Positions 1 to 9,062 of a stretch of 64,000 bases of DNA are shown one piece after another. The stretch is taken from NCBI RefSeq assembly GCF_003858655.1, contig NZ_RQXV01000002.1:124001-188000 (forward strand). The letters are read 5' to 3'. Numbering within the stretch: position 1 is the first letter of the stretch; every line of letters starts with the position of its first letter. This DNA is from Amphritea balenae (GTDB lineage Bacteria > Pseudomonadota > Gammaproteobacteria > Pseudomonadales > Balneatricaceae). The notes under the pieces were generated by a model. It made no database searches, was not told the origin of the DNA, and saw only the letters and a program-made list of their open reading frames with translations. The position numbers and the translations under genes were made by a program.

Positions 1-46
1 TTGTCTATACTTGGCAGTGAAGAGATGATGCGAACGGAGAGGCAAT

Positions 47-742
47 ATGAATGCTGCAGATATTATGACCACTTCCGTGATAACAGTAACTGCCGATACC
101 AATGTGCGTGATATCGCTGCGCTGTTGCTTTCGAAACGGATCAGTGCCGTGCCAGTGATTGATGAAAACCGGAAAGTATTAGGTATTATCAGTGAAGGCG
201 ACCTGATGCGCAGGATTGAAAATGATACAGGGGAACAGCATTCCTGGTGGATTGAGAATCTTTTTTCAGCCAGTCACGATGCCGAACATTACCTGAAAAC
301 CCATGGTCGTCGAGCGGCTGAGCTGATGTCCACCGATCTGATCACGATAACCGAAGAAACTCCGCTGCATGAAATTGCCGGTTTGCTGGAAACTAATCAT
401 GTGAAAAGGGTGCCGGTAATTCGCGGGGACAAACTGGTGGGAATTGTCAGTCGTGCTAATTTATTGCAGGGCCTGACTGCGAAAGGCCCTGTTACAGCGA
501 CCATAGGATCGGCAGATGACCGGACGATCCGGGAAAGTCTGTTGCATGAGCTGTCTGACGAGGTAGGCATAGTGCAAGGCAGGGTCAACGTCACCGTCAG
601 TGATGGTGTTGTCCAGCTGTGGGGCCTGGTTTACAGCGAGGCGGAGAAGAGTGCAGCTGAAGTTGCGGCTCTGAATACGGCAGGGGTCAGGTCAGTAGAG
701 AATTTTCTGGGTCAACTGCCGCCCTGGATGTCGGAGGCTTGA
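47..742 (+). CDS. CBS-domain pair plus BON domain protein
   Basis: A 231-aa soluble protein. Residues 1-60 and 85-145 form two CBS motifs (MNAADIMTTSVITV, then RRAAELMSTDLITI), the usual adenosyl-ligand sensing pair. Residues 155-225 look like a BON domain, with the pattern of an N-terminal helix and GVVQLWGLVYS followed by GVRSVENFLG. The start is supported by GGAGAGG about five bases upstream. CBS-BON fusions of this size are common in proteobacteria and are generally thought to sense cellular energy state and bind a membrane or partner protein; no specific partner is visible here. It runs convergent with the LysR gene that follows, ending 14 bases before it. Confidence 0.85.
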   Translation: MNAADIMTTSVITVTADTNVRDIAALLLSKRISAVPVIDENRKVLGIISEGDLMRRIENDTGEQHSWWIENLFSASHDAEHYLKTHGRRAAELMSTDLITITEETPLHEIAGLLETNHVKRVPVIRGDKLVGIVSRANLLQGLTAKGPVTATIGSADDRTIRESLLHELSDEVGIVQGRVNVTVSDGVVQLWGLVYSEAEKSAAEVAALNTAGVRSVENFLGQLPPWMSEA

Positions 743-755
743 GACTACCAGGTTG

Positions 756-1688
756 CTAGCCCTGTTCATTTTGAGCTTGCTGCAGTATCCAGTCGCGAAA
801 GGTTTTAGCTTCAATGGATAGCGGGGCTTGGCTGGATTCCACAAGATAGTAGCCTCGGTGGGTATTGAGGGATTGCTGTAATGGTTTGATTAATAATCCT
901 TGTTTGAGCAGATCACTGACCAGATGTTTCCAGCCCAGCGCGATACCCTGACCATTTACAGCGGTTTGTAACAGAAGGGGGTAGTTGTTGATGCGTAGAC
1001 CACCGCTGGGTAATGGACCTTTTACATCCTGGCTTTTCAGCCATAAAGACCAGTCGGTCGCTTTCCAACTGATATTTCGCCAGTGCTCATCATCCAGATG
1101 AAGTAGCTGGTGCTGTAACAGATCTTCCGGCTTATTAATCTGAGCTCGGGTGTTGAGGTAGTTGCTACTGCAGACGGGGAACACCTCGTCGGCAAACAGA
1201 AAAGTCGCTTTTACACCGCTTTGATTATCGTAATCGCCGCAACCGAATGCCAGATCCACTCCCTCTGTTTGCAGGTTTATATCCCGGTCACTGGCCAGGA
1301 TACGAACTTCCAGATTGGGATGTAGTTGCTTAAAAGCCAGCAAGCGGGGCGATAGCCAAAGAGAGGCAAAGGCGATTGTTGCTGACACTGTGAGATGACT
1401 TTCTGGCTTAGCATAGCGTAGCTCTGTCACAGTAGTAGCGATATGTTCCAATCCCATACTAACCGACTGTAATAGTAGTTCGCCGGCATCGGTTAGTTTT
1501 ACGCTGCGATGTCCCCGTATGAACAGCGGACGACTCAGGTATTCCTCCAAGCTTCGAACCTGCCGTGATATGGCTGTTTGCGTTACATGAAGCTCTTCTC
1601 CGGCCTGAGTAAAACTGAGAAGACGGGCGGCTGCCTCAAAGGTAACCAGTGTACTGAGCGGAGGGAGTTTTTTCTTAAACCCGACCAT
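756..1688 (-). CDS. LysR-family transcriptional regulator (GcvA-like)
   Basis: A 310-aa LysR regulator. The N-terminal winged helix-turn-helix is clear (residues 9-65: PPLSTLVTFEAAARLLSFTQ, then HVTQTAISRQVRSLE), followed by a periplasmic-binding-like effector domain from about residue 95. The opening PPLSTLVTFEAAAR is typical of the GcvA branch. It is divergent from the flavoprotein gene at 1878 with 189 bp between, and that gap holds a perfect LysR-style inverted repeat (1725-1741), so it most likely controls that gene and itself. The inducer is unknown; by analogy it may be the methylated amine or betaine handled by the neighbour. Confidence 0.85.
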   Translation of the reverse strand: MVGFKKKLPPLSTLVTFEAAARLLSFTQAGEELHVTQTAISRQVRSLEEYLSRPLFIRGHRSVKLTDAGELLLQSVSMGLEHIATTVTELRYAKPESHLTVSATIAFASLWLSPRLLAFKQLHPNLEVRILASDRDINLQTEGVDLAFGCGDYDNQSGVKATFLFADEVFPVCSSNYLNTRAQINKPEDLLQHQLLHLDDEHWRNISWKATDWSLWLKSQDVKGPLPSGGLRINNYPLLLQTAVNGQGIALGWKHLVSDLLKQGLLIKPLQQSLNTHRGYYLVESSQAPLSIEAKTFRDWILQQAQNEQG

Positions 1689-1724
1689 AGTTACACCTCA
1701 AATAATCGTGTGGAATGAATTACA

Positions 1725-1741
1725 CATAACTTAAAGTTATG
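1725..1741. promoter_or_regulatory. Candidate LysR operator
   Basis: CATAACTTAAAGTTATG is a perfect palindrome with 8-bp arms around one central base. It lies between the divergent LysR and flavoprotein genes and fits the T-N11-A rule for LysR sites. Assignment to this regulator is inferred from position. Confidence 0.55.
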
Positions 1742-1877
1742 CCAGTTGACTTAAAAATATCATTTGAAGCGGATAGATAACAACGGCAAAAATAAGCAAC
1801 GCTTCCGCAAGGATAAAAATAAATCAGTAATGGGCTGCTTAAGATTGTGGTTCGTTTCAACCTGAAGGCAGAGCCGT

Positions 1878-3929
1878 ATGAACAACAAAGACCCACTACT
1901 GCAACCTTTTCAATTAAAGCATCTGACATTGAAAAACCGGATCATGACTACTTCCCATGAGCCGGCTTATCCTGAAGATGGTATGCCTAAAGAGCGCTAT
2001 CGTGCATACCATGAGGCGCGTGCAAAAGCTGGCGTAGCCTTGACCATGACCGCCGGCTCGGCCACCGTTTCGAAGGATAGTCCTCCGGTATTCAATAATA
2101 TTCTGGCCTATAAAGACGAAGTGGTTCCCTGGTTGAAAGATGTGGCTGATTCCTGCCATGAGCATGGCACTGCAGTGATGATTCAGTTAACCCATCTGGG
2201 TCGTCGTACCGGTTGGGCGAAAGGAGACTGGCTACCGGCTGTATCACCCTCACACCGCCGGGAAGCTTCACATCGTGCATTTCCTAAAAAAATGGAAGAC
2301 TGGGATATTGATCGAATTATCCGTGACTATGCTGATGCCGCTGAGCGCATGAAAGCGGCCGGACTTGATGGTATTGAGTTGCAAGCATATGGTCACCTGA
2401 TGGATCAGTTCTGGTCACCATTAACTAATACTCTGGATGGGCCTTATGGCGGCAGCCTGGATAACCGGTTGCGTTTTAGTCTGGATGTATTGGATGCTAT
2501 TCGAAAGCGAGTAGGTGATGATTTTATTGTGGGCGTACGATATACCGCTGATGAGATGATTCAGGGGGGTATCAGTCGGGAAGAGGGATTAGATATATCC
2601 CGGTGCCTGAGGGATACCGGACAGGTGGATTTCCTGAATGTAATTCGCGGAAGAATTGATACCGATCCGGCACTGACCGATGTCATTCCGGTGATGGGGA
2701 TGAAAAACTCACCCCACCTGGATTTTGCCGCTGCAGTACGTGAAGCGACTAATTTTCCAACATTTCATGCCGCAAAAATCCCCGATGTTGCGACTGCTCG
2801 ATATGCTATCGCGGAAGGTAAGTTAGATATGATTGGTATGACCCGTGCGCATATGGCGGATCCTCATATCGTGAAGAAAATCATGGAAGGTCGGGAAGAG
2901 GATATTCGTCCATGCGTAGGTGCGACCTACTGTCTGGATCGTATCTATCAGGCCGGTGATGCCTTCTGTATCCATAATGCAGCAACCGGGCGTGAATTAA
3001 CTATGCCCCATGATATCCCCAAAGCGGAAAAGCCCCGGAAAGTGATTGTTGTCGGGGCAGGCCCAGGTGGGCTGGAAGCGGCACGGGTTGCCGCAGAAAG
3101 GGGGCATGAAGTCATTGTATTCGAAGCTCAGCCCGATGCGGGTGGGCAGGTGCGTCTGGCAGCGCAGAGTGAACGTCGACATGAGCTTATCTCTATTATT
3201 GATTGGCGAATGGCTCAGTGCGCTGCGCATGATGTTGAGTTTCGATTTAATAGCTGGGCCGAAGCTGATGACATCCGCGCCGAGAATCCTGATGTAGTCA
3301 TTATTGCCACAGGAGGACTGCCGGATACTGAGGTGCTGGAGGCCGGTAATGATCTGGTGGTTTCCGCCTGGGATATTATTGCCGGTGATGTTAAACCTGC
3401 TAAGCGGGTGTTGTTGTTTGATGATGCGGGCGATCATGCGGCGATGCAGGCGGCAGAGATAATTGCAGAATCCGGGGCAGAATTAGAAATTATGACTCCG
3501 GACCGCTCGTTTGCTCCGGATGTTATGGCGATGAATCTGGTGCCCTATATGCGAGCAATGCAGGAAAAAGAGGTAACCTTCACCGTCACCTACCGACTGC
3601 GCGATGTAGTACGAGAAGGCGATAAGCTGAAAGCGTTGGTTGGCAGTGATTATCTGGAATCAGCAGGTCATCTGGACAAATCCCGCATCGTTGATCAGGT
3701 GGTCATCAATCACGGTACTATTCCGATGGATGAGCTTTATTTCGATCTAAAGCCTGACTCGACTAACCTGGGAGAGGTGAACTATGAGGATCTGATCGCC
3801 GGGAAAGTTCAGCATCAGATTAACAATCCCAATGGTGATTTTCAGCTCTTTCGTATCGGTGATGCGGTCTCTTCCCGTAACACCCATGCAGCGATCTACG
3901 ATGCGCTTCGCTTGGTAAAAGACCTTTAA
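1878..3929 (+). CDS. Old-yellow-enzyme type N-demethylating oxidoreductase (DgcA/StcD-like)
   Basis: A 683-aa two-part flavoenzyme. Residues 1-370 form an FMN-binding TIM barrel of the old yellow enzyme class. A cysteine cluster at about residues 346-365 (CVGATYC...FCIHNAA) would hold a 4Fe-4S centre. Residues 390-683 are an NAD(P)/FAD Rossmann region (KVIVVGAGPGGLEAARVAAE). The overall layout and the motifs GMTRAHMADPH and RNTHAAIYDALRL resemble dimethylglycine demethylase DgcA and the N-methylproline (stachydrine pathway) demethylase, so the substrate is probably a small N-methylated amine or amino acid; which one cannot be told. An SD (AAGG) lies nine bases before the ATG. It is probably controlled by the divergent LysR gene, and a terminator follows. 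Confidence 0.75.
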   Translation: MNNKDPLLQPFQLKHLTLKNRIMTTSHEPAYPEDGMPKERYRAYHEARAKAGVALTMTAGSATVSKDSPPVFNNILAYKDEVVPWLKDVADSCHEHGTAVMIQLTHLGRRTGWAKGDWLPAVSPSHRREASHRAFPKKMEDWDIDRIIRDYADAAERMKAAGLDGIELQAYGHLMDQFWSPLTNTLDGPYGGSLDNRLRFSLDVLDAIRKRVGDDFIVGVRYTADEMIQGGISREEGLDISRCLRDTGQVDFLNVIRGRIDTDPALTDVIPVMGMKNSPHLDFAAAVREATNFPTFHAAKIPDVATARYAIAEGKLDMIGMTRAHMADPHIVKKIMEGREEDIRPCVGATYCLDRIYQAGDAFCIHNAATGRELTMPHDIPKAEKPRKVIVVGAGPGGLEAARVAAERGHEVIVFEAQPDAGGQVRLAAQSERRHELISIIDWRMAQCAAHDVEFRFNSWAEADDIRAENPDVVIIATGGLPDTEVLEAGNDLVVSAWDIIAGDVKPAKRVLLFDDAGDHAAMQAAEIIAESGAELEIMTPDRSFAPDVMAMNLVPYMRAMQEKEVTFTVTYRLRDVVREGDKLKALVGSDYLESAGHLDKSRIVDQVVINHGTIPMDELYFDLKPDSTNLGEVNYEDLIAGKVQHQINNPNGDFQLFRIGDAVSSRNTHAAIYDALRLVKDL

Positions 3930-3976
3930 TTAACCAGGTTTGAATCAACAAATGCGTTTTACATTGGTATAACAAC

Positions 3977-4001
3977 GCCCGGAACTCTCCGGGCTTTTAT
4001 T
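3977..4001 (+). terminator. Rho-independent terminator after the flavoprotein gene
   Basis: GCCCGGA, four-base loop ACTC, TCCGGGC, then TTTTATTATTT. It sits 48 bp past the stop codon at 3929. Confidence 0.85.
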
Positions 4002-4190
4002 ATTTAAAGAACAGGGCTGTGTGGCGGCGACTAAAATTCAGATTTACTCATCGAGCTGAGAAAGTCGCAGGTTAGTAAGAGCAGAGATCAGCTCAGTAAT
4101 TTCGTTCATCCGGTAGTGAAACGATTTCGCTATTCGAGGTTTATATTAAGCACTAGACTAGCGGCTTTCTTAATCAATCGGATAGCTGGA

Positions 4191-4394
4191 ATGGATAGCG
4201 AAAGAAAACAACAGGACCCTACACTGGTATGTACCTGTAATGATTTGTATCAGGTTGATATTGAAGACTCGATTGAATTTGGTGAAACCGAGTATCGGGA
4301 AATCTTTGCTGTGCAGGGTTTACAGCCGCGCTGTGGTGAATGTGTCGAACATGTGGGTGAAATAGTTGAGGTTTCCCTGCATAAAGTTAGCTAA
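4191..4394 (+). CDS. Bfd-like 2Fe-2S ferredoxin
   Basis: A 67-aa protein with the four-cysteine pattern of bacterioferritin-associated ferredoxin: CTC near the start and CGEC about 30 residues later (LVCTCNDLYQVD ... PRCGECVEHVGEIV). The frame is open back to 4116, but the extra residues are unlike the family, and the ATG at 4191 gives the normal Bfd size of about 65 aa; the SD before it is weak (CTGGA), so the start is a judgement. Bfd proteins carry electrons to bacterioferritin for iron release. No bacterioferritin gene is in the window, so a role as electron carrier to another partner is possible. Confidence 0.7.
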   Translation: MDSERKQQDPTLVCTCNDLYQVDIEDSIEFGETEYREIFAVQGLQPRCGECVEHVGEIVEVSLHKVS

Positions 4395-4429
4395 GAGGCC
4401 TGAAATAAATTTCTGCCAAAGTCAGGAAG

Positions 4430-6385
4430 TCAGGCGAAACTATAACCATTTCTTCCGGCTTGTTTAGATTGGTACATAGCCTGATCTGCTTCATGAAGCA
4501 GGGACTCTAATGGCTGGCCAGGGTAATGCTGCGCAATACCAATGCTGATACCGACACTGAGTTGGTTGTTTTTGTAGATAAAAGGTCGTTCAAGCGAGCT
4601 TAATATTCGCAGAGCAACCTTCTCCAGCTGTTCTTTATTTCCAGGAGATGGCAGCAATGTCGCAAATTCATCTCCTCCCATTCGACATAAAGTGTCACTT
4701 TCACGTAGTAACTTACGAAGACGGTTAGCGACTTCGCGTAATATGAAGTCCCCGGCATCGTGACCAAATTCATCATTTATTGGTTTGAATCGGTCCAGAT
4801 CCAGATACATAACCGCAATCGGTAGTTTATCTCGTTTGGCATGGGCCAACTCTAACTCAAGCATCTCGATAAACAGTCTACGGTTACAAAGCCCGGTTAA
4901 AGAGTCGTGATGGGCAAGGTGATGTATCTGCACCTGATCATCAATGAGTTTTAGCTGCACCCGGTAGTACATATAGGTGCCTGTGCCTGTTACGGATAGC
5001 ACGATAAAGAAGAAGAAAAATAATAACTGAGATATTTCATTCAACTCAGCGGATACATCTTTCTTTGTTAAGAGTATGACGAGTTTCCAACTGGGCCAAT
5101 GATTGTTTGAGCCTGCAGTCTGTTCTAATTGAGCGCCGGTATTGATGGTATCAAAAATATAAAAGCCTTCGCTGCTTTCAAAAACGCCAATTCGATTACT
5201 GCTGATATTATCCCAGGCGTCTGAATTAAGATTTTGCAGGTTGCGGTCTTTAAATTGTGGAAACATAAATGCCCAGGCAGATTTAAAGCTCTGACCGTAC
5301 AGCCAGTAGCCTTGTTCATTCAGCAGCATAACTTCACCACTGATGGTTGAATTGGCCTGGCGCAGGTTATCCAGCAGACTGGAGGCGTTCAGGTTGATGA
5401 TAAGCATCCCTTGTCTTTGTCCATCGTGAGTAAACACCGGGGTGACTGCTCGTACTATCGGTTTGTAGGGAAGTTCGATCTTGCCGTGCTCGATATTCAG
5501 ATCCATGGGTGAGATAAATATTTCACCCTTCTGTAACTGCTGAGAAGCTTGAAAGTAATAACGGGATGCTTTGTTCTGTAAGTGCTGAGGCGCCAGGGCG
5601 AAAGGCCCGTTATATTGCTGATCTATTCGTATTTTTTCATTACCCCGGTTATCAATATAACGGATTTGATCGTAATCACGTTTTATAAGAGCGAGGTTCA
5701 GATAATCCTGAGTGGCTTCATAAAGTGCTGAAGAGTCTTTGGCCAGTACCTGTTGAAGATTTTGTTGCATTGCCAGAATTTTTACGTCGAGCGATGCCTG
5801 GGCCATCTGGCGCTGCATATTGTTTCTGATCTGGACCAGTTGCTGTTGTTCGCGTTCGATAACCTGTTCGATATGGCTTTGTGCCTGCTGCTGATAGATA
5901 TTGAGCAGGAAAAATATAAACAGACATAAGCCAAACAGGTAGCTGGAAATAACAGTGCTGGCTATTCGACTTTTATCAGGTTTGTAGAACGTGGCGACTC
6001 TATTGCCAGGGGGGATCAGTAAATAGTAATGAATTAATGCCGAGGAAAGCAGGGCCAGTAATAGCGCATTGAAAAACACCATCAGGGAACTATCAGAGTT
6101 CGCTCCTGAAAGTGACAAGATCAACATTAGCATCGCTTCGATGCCAAACACGATCAATGCAGATTGAAAAAAAAGTGCCTCACGGGTCAACCTGTTATCC
6201 GGGTATATCGCCTTTTTATATAGTAGAAAGCGTATCGCTATTGTTGCGGCGATGGCGACGACACTGGCATCGATAAATGCGACCAGCCAGAAAAAACTAC
6301 TACTGATAGTAAGCTGATCAAGTGTCAGCATCACCAATATCTCGGTGATGAAGAGGGTTAGAAAGAGTGGTAATAAAGCAAACAT
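4430..6385 (-). CDS. Membrane-bound diguanylate cyclase with periplasmic Cache-like sensor
   Basis: A 651-aa c-di-GMP synthase. The N-terminus has about five membrane helices (residues 1-165), then a periplasmic region of roughly 270 residues. Within that region the stretch ending GQRQGMLIINLNASSLLDNL matches the Cache/LuxQ-type sensor fold. A further membrane helix near residues 455-475 leads to a C-terminal GGDEF domain (CRMGGDEFATLL). RESD lies five residues before GGDEF, the standard RxxD product-inhibition site, so the enzyme should be active and feedback controlled. The signal sensed is unknown. It is convergent with the Bfd-like gene and has a long AT-rich upstream region. Confidence 0.85.
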   Translation of the reverse strand: MFALLPLFLTLFITEILVMLTLDQLTISSSFFWLVAFIDASVVAIAATIAIRFLLYKKAIYPDNRLTREALFFQSALIVFGIEAMLMLILSLSGANSDSSLMVFFNALLLALLSSALIHYYLLIPPGNRVATFYKPDKSRIASTVISSYLFGLCLFIFFLLNIYQQQAQSHIEQVIEREQQQLVQIRNNMQRQMAQASLDVKILAMQQNLQQVLAKDSSALYEATQDYLNLALIKRDYDQIRYIDNRGNEKIRIDQQYNGPFALAPQHLQNKASRYYFQASQQLQKGEIFISPMDLNIEHGKIELPYKPIVRAVTPVFTHDGQRQGMLIINLNASSLLDNLRQANSTISGEVMLLNEQGYWLYGQSFKSAWAFMFPQFKDRNLQNLNSDAWDNISSNRIGVFESSEGFYIFDTINTGAQLEQTAGSNNHWPSWKLVILLTKKDVSAELNEISQLLFFFFFIVLSVTGTGTYMYYRVQLKLIDDQVQIHHLAHHDSLTGLCNRRLFIEMLELELAHAKRDKLPIAVMYLDLDRFKPINDEFGHDAGDFILREVANRLRKLLRESDTLCRMGGDEFATLLPSPGNKEQLEKVALRILSSLERPFIYKNNQLSVGISIGIAQHYPGQPLESLLHEADQAMYQSKQAGRNGYSFA

Positions 6386-6737
6386 CAGAGGTTACAACAG
6401 TCCTGCGATCGCGAAAGCGTTTGTAGCACTTAAATGGCGTGGTGTAGCCCAAGTATCTATACAACCAGGTGATCAACTGATGGGCACTATATGATGGATA
6501 ATGGTATCAAAGTGCATTAATTAAGCAAGAATTTGTTTGATTTTATACGTATAAATGGAAAGGTTATTTGTTAAAAAGTATCTTTTCTTTTAGGGTTTGT
6601 ACCTATTTTATTTATTTATCTTATTGAAAATAAATGGTTTAATTTTCTAATTAATGGTTAGTTTAAATATTAATTAAAATAGCTTGTGGTGCTTGAGTTG
6701 ATAGTTAATGAATTTTACTCTGTTTAAGTAGTGAGAG
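6386..6737. other. AT-rich intergenic region
   Basis: About 350 bp between the diguanylate cyclase start and the PhoX stop codon. It becomes very AT-rich from 6530 to 6720. I see no open frame of credible composition. The right end carries a hairpin with a T-run that reads as a terminator for plus-strand transcription, although no plus-strand gene precedes it. Confidence 0.5.
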
Positions 6738-6767
6738 CAGCCTGTGGAATAAACACAGGCTGTTTTT
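6738..6767 (+). terminator. Orphan plus-strand intrinsic terminator
   Basis: CAGCCTGTG, a seven-base loop, CACAGGCTG, then TTTTTG. Both flanking genes are on the minus strand and the T-run is on the plus strand, so this does not serve either of them in the usual way. Confidence 0.6.
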
Positions 6768-6777
6768 GTCATATTGA

Positions 6778-8676
6778 TCAAGTGCCTATAATGCCGCCAT
6801 CTTTGCGTTGAACGACCATAATGGTGGAGCGAGGTTTCCTGTTTCCCCCGGCAGGAAAGTGGGACGGTTGGTCTTTCTCCCCGGGGTGCTGGACACCGAT
6901 AAATACTGTACGCTGGTCAGGACTGAAGGTGAGTCCGGTCAGCTCACAGGCGATTGGCCCCGTTGCAAAGCGACGTACTTCTCCGGTGTTTGGGTCCGCA
7001 ACCAGAACCTGATTATTACCCATCCCGGCAAAATCACCCTCGTTGGAATATTTTCCATCGGTCATTATCCAGAGACGGCCTGCCTGGTCGAAACCCAAAC
7101 CATCGGGGCTGTTAAACATGTTCTCATCGGTGATATTGGCAGAGCCAGCGTAGAAGTCTTTATGTACGGTTGGGTTACCAGCAACCAGGAACAGGTCCCA
7201 TTTGAAGGTTGATGAAGTGTTGTCACCGTTGCTCTCTTTCCAGCGAACAATCTGGCCATAGTTGTTTGCCGCTCGCGGATTCGGGCCGCCAACAGGTTGA
7301 TTGTCTTTCCTGCCACGGTGCTTGTTGTTGGTCAGGGTACAGCAGACGGTTTTTGTTTCCGGGTGTACTGCAACCCATTCAGGACGGTCCATGGTCGTGG
7401 CACCAACAACCGTCGCCGCTTCACGGGCAAAGATCATTACTTCTGCCTGACTGTTGAAACCATTCTCTCGGGTCAGACTGTTCTTGCCGTAAGTCAGTTC
7501 GATCCATTCGCCAGTGCCTTTCACTTCGCCCTCTTTAGCGTTGAAGCGGGCAACAAAGAGCGTACCTTCTTCAAGCAGGTTACGGTTGCCGGCCTTGTCA
7601 GAAGCGTTGTATTTGTTCTTAGATACGAATTTATAGATGTGTTCACCGCGCTCATCATCACCCAGATAAACAACGACATGACCATTGTCAGCAACGGTAA
7701 CGGCAGCGTTTTCATGTTTAAAGCGGCCTAGTGCCGTACGTTTGAGTGGTGTAGAAGTCGGATCCATCGGATCGATCTCAACGACCCAGCCGTGACGATT
7801 TGGCTCATTGGGTTCTTTGGATACATCGAAGCGGCTATCAAACTGATGCCACTGGTATTTACTGTCACTTTTAATACCGTAGCGCTTTTGATGAGGATCC
7901 TGTTCGCCTTCTGGTTTAGCAAAGTAGCCGTTGAAATTTTCTTCGCAGGTTAGGTAAGTCCCCCAGGGGGTCTCACCGTTTGCGCAGTTATTAAATGTGC
8001 CCAGTACTTTTTTACCGGATCTGTCGGCACTGGTTTTAAACAGATCATGGCCCGCTGCAGGGCCGGTTAGCATCATCTCCGTATTTGCTGTAATACGACG
8101 GTTGTAACTTGAATCCTTAATATATTCCCAGCCGATATCCGTACGTTTTATTTCAAACACCGAGACACCGTGAGCTGCCTGGGCTTTCTTCACATCATCA
8201 GCGGTGAGTGCCTTACCTTTGTGGTCGAATAGCAGTGTGTAGTTGGTGTATTCGTTGTTGACTGCCAGCAAGGCACGGTCGTCAGACAGAGGGAAGAAAC
8301 TCATGCCGTCGGTGTTGTCGCCGAACTGGCCTGCCTGAGCGCTGCTTGGCTGACTGCCGTTCTCATTAAATGCGGGGGCGCCGGATAGGATTGGGTCGCC
8401 CCAGGAGATCATGGGACGGGCAATATAGCCTTCTGGTACCACAAAGGTATCTGCAGTGCTGGTAGGGATCTTTCTAAAACCTAACAATTTACTCTCAGGG
8501 TGGCTGCTGGCTGCGATCGCTTGTGCCATTGGATTCGCCGCCAGAAACAGTCCCATTGCCGTTGCGCCACCTTGCAGTAAGCGGCGACGACTTAAACTCG
8601 CGTCAATCATTTTACTGAAGTCGGAGTCCTGCTCTTGCTTAATAGCGCTGTCTGCCTGCAGATGATCTTTGATCAT
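6778..8676 (-). CDS. phoX: PhoX-type alkaline phosphatase, Tat-exported
   Basis: A 632-aa protein of the PhoX (DUF839) family: calcium/iron-dependent phosphatases that release phosphate from organic esters in the periplasm. A twin-arginine signal lies at residues 28-56 (SRRRLLQGG, hydrophobic stretch, AQAIAAS). Family motifs include NCANGETPWGTYLTCEENFN near residue 227 and the late TGLTFSPDQRTVFIGVQHPGE. Length is normal for the family. A four-unit Pho box 64-103 bp before the start implies PhoB control under phosphate limitation. It stands alone as a single transcription unit. Confidence 0.92.
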   Translation of the reverse strand: MIKDHLQADSAIKQEQDSDFSKMIDASLSRRRLLQGGATAMGLFLAANPMAQAIAASSHPESKLLGFRKIPTSTADTFVVPEGYIARPMISWGDPILSGAPAFNENGSQPSSAQAGQFGDNTDGMSFFPLSDDRALLAVNNEYTNYTLLFDHKGKALTADDVKKAQAAHGVSVFEIKRTDIGWEYIKDSSYNRRITANTEMMLTGPAAGHDLFKTSADRSGKKVLGTFNNCANGETPWGTYLTCEENFNGYFAKPEGEQDPHQKRYGIKSDSKYQWHQFDSRFDVSKEPNEPNRHGWVVEIDPMDPTSTPLKRTALGRFKHENAAVTVADNGHVVVYLGDDERGEHIYKFVSKNKYNASDKAGNRNLLEEGTLFVARFNAKEGEVKGTGEWIELTYGKNSLTRENGFNSQAEVMIFAREAATVVGATTMDRPEWVAVHPETKTVCCTLTNNKHRGRKDNQPVGGPNPRAANNYGQIVRWKESNGDNTSSTFKWDLFLVAGNPTVHKDFYAGSANITDENMFNSPDGLGFDQAGRLWIMTDGKYSNEGDFAGMGNNQVLVADPNTGEVRRFATGPIACELTGLTFSPDQRTVFIGVQHPGEKDQPSHFPAGGNRKPRSTIMVVQRKDGGIIGT

Positions 8677-8739
8677 TATTATATCCCTTAATCTTTGAGT
8701 AACTGGGTTGGTTTAATGCCCTCAGACTAAAGCGTATAT

Positions 8740-8779
8740 ATGAAACTTATATGACCTGAATATAACAGGAGGATGACAG
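8740..8779 (-). promoter_or_regulatory. Pho box, four 11-bp repeats
   Basis: Read on the minus strand, the region contains CTGTCAT, CTGTTAT, AGGTCAT and GTTTCAT, each separated by exactly four bases. This is the classic 7+4 PhoB repeat pattern, pointing at phoX, whose start codon is at 8676. Confidence 0.85.
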
Positions 8780-9062
8780 AGTTAAAGAGAAAGTATAGTG
8801 GGCTTTAGTGACCAGAGCAGAGAGCCATTTAAAAAATTTCCTGTTATTAAACTGCGAGAGCAATGAGGAAATTCATCCCGCTAATGGCCTGGTGTGGCTT
8901 TGCTGATTTCTATAAAAGCTAAATCAAACAGTATGTTATAGATTTAGTTAGTGAGTACTTCGGGAATGGGTGTCGGTGTTAGTGTTCACTAACCCTAAGG
9001 ACGTGTTCATATTAGCAACAGGTAAATGGCGCAATTGCGTGTGGCAAGTTGCGAAACGACGT
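8780..9062. other. Intergenic, no feature recognised
   Basis: Together with the Pho box this makes a 386-bp gap between phoX and csiR. Beyond the Pho box I see no open frame, repeat or clear terminator. Confidence 0.4.

Noticed and set aside
2997-3437. A 146-aa open frame antisense to the flavoprotein gene
   Set aside because: It lies wholly inside a clear real gene, has no SD and no protein-like features.
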